Assembly (NCBI GenBank): GCA_016192065.1
Contig: JACPUX010000068.1
Location: 1-53,920, forward strand
Origin: Betaproteobacteria bacterium
Lineage (GTDB): Bacteria > Pseudomonadota > Gammaproteobacteria > Burkholderiales > Casimicrobiaceae
Direction of reading: 5' to 3'
DNA: 53,920 bases
Shown here piece by piece: positions 44,882 to 52,052 of the stretch; position 1 is the stretch's first letter, and each line of letters opens with the position of its first letter. The notes under the pieces are model-generated. The model was not told where the DNA came from, did not search any database, and saw only the letters and a list, made by a program, of their open reading frames with translations. The position numbers and the translations under genes were made by a program.

Positions 44882-45919
44882 ATGGACGACAACAAATCAC
44901 GCGCGCTGGCCGCCGCGCTGGCGCAAATCGAAAAGCAGTTCGGCAAGGGCTCGATCATGAAAATGGGCGAGGCGCAGGTGGCGGGCGACTTGCAGGTGGT
45001 CTCCACCGGCTCCCTGGGGCTCGACATCGCGCTGGGCGTGGGCGGTTTGCCGCGCGGCCGGGTGGTGGAGGTGTTTGGTCCGGAATCTTCCGGCAAGACC
45101 ACGCTGTGTTTGCAAGTGGTTGCCGAAGTGCAGAAGCAGGGCGGGGTAGCCGCTTACATCGACGCCGAAAACGCGCTCGATCCGGTGTACGCGCAAAAGC
45201 TCGGCGTCACGGTTTCGGACCTGCTGATCTCCCAGCCCGACACCGGCGAACAAGCCCTCGAAATCGCCGACATGCTGGTGCGCTCCGGTTCGGTCGATAT
45301 CATCGTGGTCGATTCGGTCGCAGCGCTCACCCCCAAGGCTGAAATCGAAGGTGAAATGGGCGACTCGCACGTCGGCCTGCAAGCGCGCCTCATGAGCCAG
45401 GCTTTGCGCAAACTCACCGCCAACATCAAGCGCACCAACACCCTGGTGGTTTTTATCAACCAGATCCGCATGAAAATCGGCGTCATGTTCGGCAACCCCG
45501 AAACCACCACCGGCGGCAATGCGCTCAAGTTCTACGCTTCCATTCGCCTCGACATCCGACGTATCGGCGCCATCAAAAAAGGCGAGGAAATGGTGGGCAA
45601 CGAAACTCGGGTCAAGGTGGTCAAGAACAAAGTGGCGCCCCCTTTCCGCGAAGCTTTGTTCGACATTCTGTACGGCGAGGGCATCTCGCGCCAGGGCGAA
45701 ATCATCGAACTGGGCGTTACCCATCGCATCGTCGACAAGTCCGGTGCCTGGTATGCCTACAACGGTGAAAAAATCGGCCAGGGCAAAGACAACGCCCGCG
45801 AATTCCTGCGCGAGCACCCCGATACCGCGGCGGAAATCGAAGCCAAAATCCGCGCCGCGGTGGGCGTGAATGCGCCGGGAGGCGGCAGCGGAGCCGCTGC
45901 CGGTGCCGCAGAAGACTGA
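44882..45919 (+). CDS. recA: RecA recombinase
   Basis: A 345-residue recombinase that forms filaments on single-stranded DNA, drives strand exchange and triggers LexA cleavage. Walker A is GPESSGKT (66-73); catalytic Glu96 is present; [14 protein letters not shown] is Walker B; loop 1 is [20 protein letters not shown] and loop 2 is [20 protein letters not shown]. The residue after Glu96 is Asn where most RecA proteins have His, a small peculiarity. The tail is the usual acidic, flexible kind. A GGGAAA purine run is the ribosome site for ATG 44882; recX follows with overlap. Confidence 0.98.
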   Translation: MDDNKSRALAAALAQIEKQFGKGSIMKMGEAQVAGDLQVVSTGSLGLDIALGVGGLPRGRVVEVFGPESSGKTTLCLQVVAEVQKQGGVAAYIDAENALDPVYAQKLGVTVSDLLISQPDTGEQALEIADMLVRSGSVDIIVVDSVAALTPKAEIEGEMGDSHVGLQARLMSQALRKLTANIKRTNTLVVFINQIRMKIGVMFGNPETTTGGNALKFYASIRLDIRRIGAIKKGEEMVGNETRVKVVKNKVAPPFREALFDILYGEGISRQGEIIELGVTHRIVDKSGAWYAYNGEKIGQGKDNAREFLREHPDTAAEIEAKIRAAVGVNAPGGGSGAAAGAAED

Positions 45920-46370
45920 GAAGAGCCCGCGCGAGCGGGCGCTGCGCCTCTTGGGCCGGCGCGAATACGCTCGCGCCGAGCTCGACCAAAGGCTACGCGC
46001 CTGGGGCCTGAGCCCGCAAGACGCCGCCGCCTTGCTCGCTGAATTCGAAGCCGCGGGCTACCTTTCCGATGCGCGTTATGCCGCCGCCACCGCGCGGCAT
46101 CGCGCCACCGGCTTCGCCAAGCGGCGCATTCTCGGCGAGTTGCGCGCCCGCGGTGTCGACGCCGAAGTCGCCCAAGCCGCGCTCACCGAAACCGGCACCG
46201 ACGACGCCACCACCGCCCGCGCCTTGTGGCAGCGTCGCTTTGGCCAGGCCCCCGCCAACGAAAAAGAAAAAGCGCGCCAAGTGCGCTTCTTGCAAGCCCG
46301 CGGCTTCAGCCCCGCGCTCATCTTTCAAATTTTGAGAGAGGCGGGGGTGAAGGCGGATGAGGAGGGGTGA
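45903..46370 (+). CDS. recX: RecX, regulator of RecA
   Basis: This protein of about 155 residues blocks RecA filament extension. Three-helix repeats show [34 protein letters not shown] and [17 protein letters not shown], all RecX features. The start is uncertain: GTG 45903 overlaps the end of recA by 17 bases, whereas ATG 45870 would overlap by 50. The gene directly follows recA, as in most proteobacteria, and should be SOS-induced with it. Confidence 0.93.
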   Translation: MPQKTEKSPRERALRLLGRREYARAELDQRLRAWGLSPQDAAALLAEFEAAGYLSDARYAAATARHRATGFAKRRILGELRARGVDAEVAQAALTETGTDDATTARALWQRRFGQAPANEKEKARQVRFLQARGFSPALIFQILREAGVKADEEG

Positions 46371-46521
46371 GGTCAGTGCGCGGGGAAAAAACTAAGCGGC
46401 GAACTGAAGGTGCGGCCGAGCGAGGTTTGAGTGCTTGAGCCCGAAAAGCCTATGCCGCAGCTAGCGCGTCACGGCCGAACTGCCTAGAATGAAACCTGCC
46501 CTGCAGGCCAAGGAACCCACC

Positions 46522-46773
46522 ATGGAAGAAACCGCCTTGCTCAAGCGTATCACCGTCAATCCAGACATACTTGGCGGGAAACCTATCATTCGCGGTCGGC
46601 GGCTCGCGGTGGAGCACGTCCTCGCCATGCTGGCGGCGGGGGACACGACCGAAGTCATCCTTGATTGCTACGATTGGCTGGAGCGCGAAGATGTGCTGGC
46701 TTGCCTCGCCTTTGCCCGGCGTCTGGTCGGCCGCGAGCGCTATGAGCCGCTCCAGCTCAACGAGGCCGCGTGA
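46522..46773 (+). CDS. DUF433-family antitoxin
   Basis: The 83-residue protein has the DUF433 pattern: ITVNPDILGGKPIIRGRRLAVEHVLAMLAAGDTTEVILDCYDWLEREDVLACLAFA, a small helix-turn-helix fold. In many genomes DUF433 proteins pair with DUF5615 PIN-like proteins as toxin-antitoxin systems; here the DUF5615 gene overlaps by four bases (GTGA). AAGGA seven bases before ATG 46522 decides the start; ATG 46489 is possible. It opens the accessory region after recX. Confidence 0.88.
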   Translation: MEETALLKRITVNPDILGGKPIIRGRRLAVEHVLAMLAAGDTTEVILDCYDWLEREDVLACLAFARRLVGRERYEPLQLNEAA

Positions 46774-47132
46774 GGTTACTGCTTGATTCCTGCGTTTGGA
46801 AAGGCGCCCTGGTAGCGCTCGTAGCGGCCGGACACGATGTCGTCTGGACCGGAGCCTGGGCAGCCGATCCGGGGGACGAAGAAATACTTGCATTTGCCTT
46901 GAAAGAGGCGCGCATTGTCGTCACGCTCGACAAGGATTTCGGCGAACTTGCCGTTGCCTTCGGTCGGGAACATGCCGGCATTGTCAGGCTAGTAGGATTT
47001 CCCGTGCGGCGACAGGCAGAAGCCTGTCTTGCCGCCATTGCAGCGCATGGCGATGTCTTGCCCCGCGGCGCTATCGTGACCGTGGAGCCCGGGCGGCTGC
47101 GCTTTCGGCCACCGACCGACGATTGCGGCTAG
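46770..47132 (+). CDS. DUF5615-family PIN-like toxin
   Basis: A 120-residue Mut7-C/PIN-like protein. The first acidic residue is D6 in RLLLDSCVWKG, followed by GHDVVWTGAWAADPGDEEILAFALKEARIVVTLDKDFGEL, the conserved acidic core that would bind Mg and cut RNA in PIN-type toxins. The start is GTG 46770, inside the last codons of the DUF433 gene. Paired with the DUF433 protein, it is a probable toxin-antitoxin module. Activity is inferred from the family, not shown. Confidence 0.85.
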   Translation: MRLLLDSCVWKGALVALVAAGHDVVWTGAWAADPGDEEILAFALKEARIVVTLDKDFGELAVAFGREHAGIVRLVGFPVRRQAEACLAAIAAHGDVLPRGAIVTVEPGRLRFRPPTDDCG

Positions 47133-47345
47133 CGGTTCGCAGCAGCGTAAGGCTGTGGCGTCTCCCGCGTCTTGCGCGACAGTGCCGCGATGTGTTTGGT
47201 TGCACACCGCGCTGCTTGTGAGACGCAAGGTTAGATTGACGGGGTACTGTGCCTCGGGGATAGGGCGTTTTTGCGTGAAAGGCCCCTTATCCTCGATTTG
47301 CTGGCCCGCTTGATTCCAGAAAAACCCACCACGGACCATTTTTGT
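47133..47345. other. Spacer between toxin gene and repeat R1
   Basis: About 210 bases without a recognised gene. A stretch before R1 (CACCACGGACC near 47328) is shared with the corresponding place before R2 (near 51102), so the R1/R2 likeness begins a little before the limits given for the repeats. Confidence 0.4.
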
Positions 47346-47858
47346 GATCGACGCGCCGGGGGTCGATTGTTGCAGGCAATATTCCCGGAGCAGCCGATCC
47401 GCGAAGCTCTCAACCCGCTCACGCTGATGCTTCGTGGCGGCGTTCGCGGCCTGAAAGCCACACGGCGCTGCGACCGCTAATCACGTCCTCGGGCGGGGCC
47501 CCGCGCCGCGCGCGTAAGAACCCGCAAGGCGCACCCAGGCGCCAAGCCCACGCGTGGCGCGACCCGCCAGTCGGACAGCGGCCGAAAGCGCCGCGCGACT
47601 TCCAGGCCGCGAGCGCGGGGTCGGCGTGCGCGGGGTGAACGGGAAACCCCCGGCGCTGATTGCCCGCCTGCGCGCGTGTTGCTGGACCGCTTGAGTGACG
47701 ATATCGATTGGGGCATCATTTACGGCAACGGTTTCGCCGAAGAACTGGCGGATCAAACCTCAAGTCGATGGTGAGGCTATGAAGTCCAAGGCACACAACG
47801 CGAGCGGCTGGGCGGAATAGATCTGGCGATGCTCGTGAAATAGGCCAGCCTGGAACCA
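47346..47858 (+). repeat. Long direct repeat R1 (~0.5 kb)
   Basis: R1 matches R2 at 51121-51632 in the same orientation. The first ~310 bases are nearly identical, including an uninterrupted identical run of 89 bases at 47509-47597. The later part is more diverged but shared blocks continue (GATTGGGGCATCATTT, AGCCTGGAACC near the end). No mobile-element terminus or transposase frame was recognised. Two overlapping minus-strand frames of 80-91 codons are open in both copies. Confidence 0.85.
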
Positions 47859-47889
47859 CTAGTACCAAGAACAGATCGGGAGATAAGCG

Positions 47890-48696
47890 ATGATGCGCGC
47901 AATCATTTTTGCAGTGGTTCTCGCGGTAGTCAGCTTCAACGTGGTCGCGGATTTCTCCACAGGGCAGGCCGCATTCGAAAAAGGCGATTACACCACGGCG
48001 TTGAAGTACTGGAAGCCGCTGGCTGAGAAGGGGGATGCAAGAGCGCAATTTTACCTTGGCCAGATGTATGACCTAGGCAAAGGCGTTCCGGAGGACCGCA
48101 AGCAGGCGGTTCACTGGTACCGCAAAGCTGCCGAGCAGGGGCATTCCGGAGCGCAATACAATCTCGGCTTTAGGTATATGCTAGGCAAAGGCGTTCCGGA
48201 GGACCGCAAGCAGGCGGTTTACTGGTACCGCAAAGCCGCCGAGCAAGGGGATGGCGATGGGCAAAGCATTCTCGGCTGGATGTATATCCTAGGCCATGGC
48301 GTTCCGAAGGACTACAAGCAGGCGGTTCACTGGTACCGCAAAGCGGCCGAGACGGGAAATGCCGGAGCGCAATCCAAGCTCGGCGAGATGTATACCACCG
48401 GCGTGCATGTACCAGTGGACTATCGGCAGGCGGTGAGTTGGTACCGCAAAGCGGCCGAGCAGGGGTATGCCGAAGCGCAATCCAAGCTCGGCGAGATGTA
48501 TGCCAAGGGCGAGGGCGTTCCGCAGGACTATGTGCTTGCCTATATGTATTTCAATCTCGCCGCGGCGAGCAGAAACGAAATGGCCGCCGCCCGAAACCGC
48601 GACGAAATCGCGAGTCGTATGTCGTCCGGCCAGATTGCCGAAGCGCAAGCCTTAAGCTCGCAATGGAAGCCGGGCACTCCGTTGCCGGTGCGGTAG
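47890..48696 (+). CDS. Secreted Sel1-repeat protein
   Basis: A 268-residue protein with a signal peptide (about 1-20) and five Sel1-like repeats (about 48-230), each 36 residues, built on GAQ..LG.MY..G.GVP.D..QAV.WYRKAAEQG. The repeats are nearly identical in DNA, with a 108-base period, which signals recent internal duplication. Sel1 proteins are alpha-solenoid scaffolds in envelope stress and signalling. It likely acts in the periplasm. The context (toxin-antitoxin pair and R1 upstream) is shared by the other Sel1 gene in this window. Confidence 0.9.
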   Translation: MMRAIIFAVVLAVVSFNVVADFSTGQAAFEKGDYTTALKYWKPLAEKGDARAQFYLGQMYDLGKGVPEDRKQAVHWYRKAAEQGHSGAQYNLGFRYMLGKGVPEDRKQAVYWYRKAAEQGDGDGQSILGWMYILGHGVPKDYKQAVHWYRKAAETGNAGAQSKLGEMYTTGVHVPVDYRQAVSWYRKAAEQGYAEAQSKLGEMYAKGEGVPQDYVLAYMYFNLAAASRNEMAAARNRDEIASRMSSGQIAEAQALSSQWKPGTPLPVR

Positions 48697-48811
48697 TCGT
48701 GACTAGACGAGGACCAAAAGGGGGACCAAAGGCGCTAGAATCGCGCATTGATTTGGATACGACTCCCGCCCCCGTGTTCGACCTGGATACGACTCCCGAC
48801 CCCGTTTCCAC
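48697..48811. other. Short repeats after the Sel1 gene
   Basis: GGACCAAA occurs twice (near 48710 and 48723), and TGGATACGACTCCCG occurs at about 48754 and 48784, a 30-base period. No gene. This leads into a PIN-toxin relic. Confidence 0.4.
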
Positions 48812-48991
48812 CCGTTCACCGATTGTCGCGATGCCAAGGACAACAAGTTTCTGGAAGTGGCCCTTGCCGCCCCGGTGGACTTGATCGTGTCGAGCGATAG
48901 GCACCTCATCGAAATGCACCCTTACCGGGGCATTGCCATTCTCAGCCTGGAACAGTTCAAGACGCAATATGCCACGCCGCACAAGCGGTAG
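48812..48991 (+). pseudogene. Relic of a PIN-family toxin gene (C-terminal part)
   Basis: The frame 48812-48991 reads FTDCRDAKDNKFLEVALAA, then DLIVSSDRHLIEMHPYRGIAIL, ending at TAG. This is the acidic C-terminal half of PIN-type toxins (DxKDxKFLELA..DLIVSxDxxLL..HPxRGI.I). There is no start codon or N-terminal half with the first aspartate, so it is a truncated remnant. It is different from the intact PIN toxin at 50649. Confidence 0.75.
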
Positions 48992-49454
48992 CGTTCGGAG
49001 GCACAGGACGGCCGCGCGGCAAGTGCCCCATTAAGCGAACGGCGCGCGATGGTTGATTGTCGCAATTCGGCTCAACGCGAGCAATGCAACCTGGTCACCT
49101 TCCCGATGAACCAGAGTCGATTGTTGCGGGCATCATTCGCGCGGCAGTCGAACGGAGACACTTGATTTCGCTGAAGCACCTGGGTGCGGGATCGACGCTA
49201 CACGGGCTGGACATTTTGACCTGGCGAGCAGCGCGCCGCCGCCTTGGTCGGTCGCAAAGTGCAAATCGGGTTGGTTTAAGCCTGGCATTCGCGGCACCGC
49301 CGGGATAAGAACTTCCCGACCCGCATTCGATGGTCGATCTCGTGCCCTATTCGAACACCGCCCCTTTTTCGCGCTCGACAACGCCGGCGACCACGGCTGC
49401 TAAGCCGAAGAACCCGGCAGTCGCAAGGCGCCACGCGCCAGCGAGCGCCCATCG
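48992..49454. other. Accessory spacer without a supportable gene
   Basis: About 460 bases. A stretch at about 49117-49160 (GTCGATTGTTGCGGGCA...) resembles the beginning of R1/R2 (GTCGATTGTTGCAGGCA...) over about 40 bases and may be a decayed third copy. An 83-codon plus-strand frame at 49057-49308 has no family features. Confidence 0.35.
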
Positions 49455-50135
49455 ATGAGCGAGGCAGCGGCCCTGCCCGTGGCGTGCATCGCCCAGGCCA
49501 TAGTCGTTGTGCGCGGCCAGAAAGTACTGCTCGATAGCGATCTGGCCGCACTCTACGGCGTCCAAACGCGCCGCCTCAACGAACAGGTGCGGCGCAACCT
49601 GGAACGCTTCCCGGAAGATTTCATGTTCCAGTTGAATGACATCGAGTATGCGGCTTTGATATCGCAACTTGCGACATCAAAGCCAGGGCGCGGCGGCCGG
49701 CGCAAACTCCCGCTCGCTTTTACCGAGCACGGCGCGATCATGGCCGCCACGGTGTTGAACAGCCCCCGCGCCGTCGAGGTCTCGGTCTATGTGGTGCGTG
49801 CTTTCGTGCGCCTGCGCGAGGCGCTCGCTTCCAATCAGGAACTCGCCGCCAAGCTCGATGCCCTGGAGCAGAACACAGAGCGCCTTTCCTTGCAGCACGA
49901 AACCTCCAGCCACAACACGCGAGTACAGTTGAAGCAGGTCTTCGAGGCGCTGCGCCAACTCATGGCACCCCCCACCGAACCTTCCAAGCGCTCCATCGGC
50001 TTCGTGACCGGCGACGAGAAGCCCAAGGGCAAAGGTCGAGTCAGAAGCAAGACCGGGCTCTCTCCAAGACAGTTCGGGGCGCGCCCTCAGCGGCACCGCC
50101 GTCGGCAACATCGGCAGCGGCGGGGCGGTGATTGA
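49455..50135 (+). CDS. ORF6N-domain DNA-binding protein
   Basis: The 226-residue protein has an N-terminal ORF6N domain (about 12-95): VVVRGQKVLLDSDLAALYGVQTRRLNEQVRRNLERFPEDFMFQL, then PLAFTEHGAIMAATVLNSP. A coiled-coil segment follows (about 125-165). ORF6N proteins come from phages and mobile elements and bind DNA, possibly as repressors or anti-repressors. The usual end (GF.T.DEKPKGK) is reached at about 195; the remaining ~30 residues are Arg/His/Gln-rich and look like out-of-frame sequence, so a frameshift near the 3' end is likely. Confidence 0.85.
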   Translation: MSEAAALPVACIAQAIVVVRGQKVLLDSDLAALYGVQTRRLNEQVRRNLERFPEDFMFQLNDIEYAALISQLATSKPGRGGRRKLPLAFTEHGAIMAATVLNSPRAVEVSVYVVRAFVRLREALASNQELAAKLDALEQNTERLSLQHETSSHNTRVQLKQVFEALRQLMAPPTEPSKRSIGFVTGDEKPKGKGRVRSKTGLSPRQFGARPQRHRRRQHRQRRGGD

Positions 50136-50413
50136 ACATTCAACCAAGGCCCTATATCGCGGCCCCCTATCGCCGAGTGACCAACTGCTGAATTTCGACC
50201 TCGATCACTTGCCCAAAAACTTCTTCGGGGCGAGAAACATGGTTGGTTGCGGTCTGCGCCATTTTGGCGTACCGTCAGCCGGGTTGAGGCACGCGCATGG
50301 GCAGCACCCGGGCTTGCGCAGTTCATTGAGCCCACCAGTTGGCTGCCCGAGGTGTCGCAGCGCTTCGTGATGAGATAGTGAGGGTCGCGCTCGACCAGGC
50401 GAGCCACTAGGAA
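50136..50413. other. Spacer with possible gene remnant
   Basis: About 278 bases. A plus-strand frame ending at the TAG near 50377 (EARAWAAPGLAQFIEPTSWL) is protein-like but lacks a start and family match. No other feature was found. Confidence 0.3.
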
Positions 50414-50665
50414 GTGAGTAGGAACTTGACGACCTTAGAACTGACCTTGCCCGATCAGCTTGCGCGGGAAGCGCAGGCAGCCGGCCTGCTCACCCCGCAG
50501 GCGCTGGAAGCGATGGTCCGCGAGAATCTACGCAAGCAGCGTGTCGATGAACTGTTCGCCGCCATGCAGCGCATGCACGCCGTCAACACGCCACCGCTGA
50601 CGGAAGAGGAAATTCAAGCCGAGATCGACGCTGCCCGGGCCGAGCGCCGTGCGCGTCGTTCTTGA
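50414..50665 (+). CDS. Antitoxin of a PIN toxin-antitoxin pair
   Basis: An 83-residue protein: LELTLPDQLAREAQAAGLLTPQALEAMVRENLRKQ is a predicted short DNA-binding or antitoxin fold, and the charged C-terminus EEEIQAEIDAARAERRARRS probably wraps around the toxin. Such proteins are usual partners of the TIGR00305-type PIN toxin downstream. GTG 50414 or TTG 50426 could be the start. It overlaps the toxin by 17 bases. The pair likely self-regulates. Confidence 0.8.
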   Translation: MSRNLTTLELTLPDQLAREAQAAGLLTPQALEAMVRENLRKQRVDELFAAMQRMHAVNTPPLTEEEIQAEIDAARAERRARRS

Positions 50666-51065
50666 CACCAATACCGTCATTTCGGGTTTGCTCTGGGACG
50701 GACCGGCAAGCCGGCTTTTGGTGGCCGCGCGTGAGCGGCGCATCGAACTCTTCACCAGTGCGGCGCTGCTCGCTGAATTGGCCGATGTGCTGCCGCGCGT
50801 CAAATTCGCGAAGAAGCGCGCCGCCGCACAGCTAACGCCAGAACAACTGGCGCATCGCTACGCGCTCCTTGCCGCAACAATCATCCCGGCAGACGTAGCG
50901 CCCCGCGTTGAAGACGATCCGGCCGATGATGCGGTGCTGGCCTGTGCGCTTGCGGCCTACGCTGATTTGATCGTGTCGGGCGATGCGCACCTATTGAACC
51001 TCGCGCGCTTTCATGGCATCCCAATCGTCAAATCGGCCGCGGCCATCGACATCGTTAGTGCCTAG
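50649..51065 (+). CDS. PIN-domain toxin
   Basis: A 138-residue PIN-type nuclease. Acidic residues that would bind metal appear at D6 (VVLDTNTVISGLLW), in the LAELADVLPRVKF helix, and in EDDPADDAVLACALAAYADLIVSGDAHLL. GTG 50649 begins in the antitoxin gene. PIN toxins usually cleave tRNA or mRNA until the antitoxin binds. The final segment (HGIPIVKS...IVSA) and the bases after it recur, degraded, at 51643-51735. Confidence 0.88.
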   Translation: MRVVLDTNTVISGLLWDGPASRLLVAARERRIELFTSAALLAELADVLPRVKFAKKRAAAQLTPEQLAHRYALLAATIIPADVAPRVEDDPADDAVLACALAAYADLIVSGDAHLLNLARFHGIPIVKSAAAIDIVSA

Positions 51066-51120
51066 GCCTGCGGGGAAAAACATTCGGCCCCTCATCGCGC
51101 GCACCACGGACTTTGGTCGC
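51066..51120. other. Sequence between PIN toxin and repeat R2
   Basis: The bases after the toxin stop (CTGCGGGG...TTCGGCCCCTCATCGC) recur near 51705-51740 (TTGCGGGG...ATCGGCCCCTTATCGC) after a degraded copy of the toxin's 3' end, marking a local duplication. Confidence 0.45.
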
Positions 51121-51632
51121 GATCGACGCGCCGGGATCGATTGTTGCAGGCAATATTCCCGGAGCAGCCGATCCGCGAAGCTCTCAACCCGCTCACGCCG
51201 ATGCGTCGTGGCGGCGCCCGCGGCCTGAAAGCCACACCGCGCTGCGACCGCTAATCACGTCCTCGGGCGGGGCCCCGCGCCTCGCGCGTAAGAACCCGCA
51301 AGGCGCACCCAGGCGCCAAGCCCACGCGTGGCGCGACCCGCCAGTCGGACAGCGGCCGAAAGCGCCGCGCGGCTTCCAGGCCACGAGCGCGGGGTCGGCG
51401 TGCGCGGGGTGAACGGAAAAACCCCAGCGCGGATTGGCCGCCTGCGGGAGCCCTGGTGGCAGGCTTGAGTAACGATGTCGATTGGGGCATCATTTGCGGC
51501 AACGGTGGCGCCGAAGAGCGGGCGGGTCAAGCGTCAAGGCGATGGTGCGGCGACCAAGTCCAACTCGCATACCGGGAGCGGATGGCCCGCGTGTTTTTTG
51601 CGAGGTTCGAGAAATAGTCGAGCCTGGAACCT
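51121..51632 (+). repeat. Long direct repeat R2 (~0.5 kb)
   Basis: Second copy of R1 (47346-47858), same orientation. It carries the identical 89-base run and the block GATTGGGGCATCATTT (51480-51495). The minus-strand frames of 83 and 91 codons are open here as in R1. It lies between a toxin-antitoxin pair and a Sel1-protein gene, as R1 does. Confidence 0.85.
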
Positions 51633-51642
51633 TTGACACGCC

Positions 51643-51782
51643 CATGGCATCCCGATCGTCAACCCGGTTGGGGCCATAGGCATCCTTAGTGGCTAGGCTT
51701 GCGGGGCGGAAAATATTCGAAGATCGGCCCCTTATCGCTCCGTTTGGTGGCAGTCTTGCTGAACTTGGCATGCCGGGATAGT
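51643..51782 (+). pseudogene. Duplicated, decayed 3' end of the PIN toxin gene
   Basis: The bases CATGGCATCCCGATCGTCAA (51643-51662) copy the HGIPIVK codons at 51012-51031 of the PIN toxin with one change, and the resemblance runs on through the stop codon and the following CTTGCGGGG to about 51740. Only the last ~18 codons are represented. Confidence 0.55.
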
Positions 51783-52052
51783 ATGCCCATACAAAGAGCA
51801 TCCGAGGTATGCGTGCGTATCAATCGTTGGCCAATTGGGGTTGTACTGTCTATTGCAACCAGTACCGTCGCCATTGCCTACGAGCAGTGGGATACGGCAA
51901 TGAAAACCGGCGAATCGCCAACTGGCGATCCCATGTTGACCAAGTGCCACTACCAAACCACAATGGGTTACAAGTTTTCCATTATGGTACGAGGGACGTG
52001 CCCCTACATCGTCAAGATCAACCCCGAGACCGGCAAGGTGAAGCCTCAATGA
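51783..52052 (+). CDS. Small exported protein of unknown function
   Basis: An 89-residue protein from ATG 51783 with a likely signal peptide (about 12-30, WPIGVVLSIATSTVAIA) and a mature part with two cysteines (CHYQTTMGYKFSIMVRGTCPYIVKINPETG) able to form a disulfide. The stop overlaps the start of the Sel1-protease gene by four bases, so the two are co-translated and probably act together. No family was recognised. A longer frame to 51699 enters the duplicated toxin remnant. Confidence 0.65.
   Translation: MPIQRASEVCVRINRWPIGVVLSIATSTVAIAYEQWDTAMKTGESPTGDPMLTKCHYQTTMGYKFSIMVRGTCPYIVKINPETGKVKPQ

Noticed and set aside
48750..48806. CRISPR-like repeats (TGGATACGACTCCCG twice)
   Set aside because: Only two units with a spacer of about 15 bases and no cas genes.
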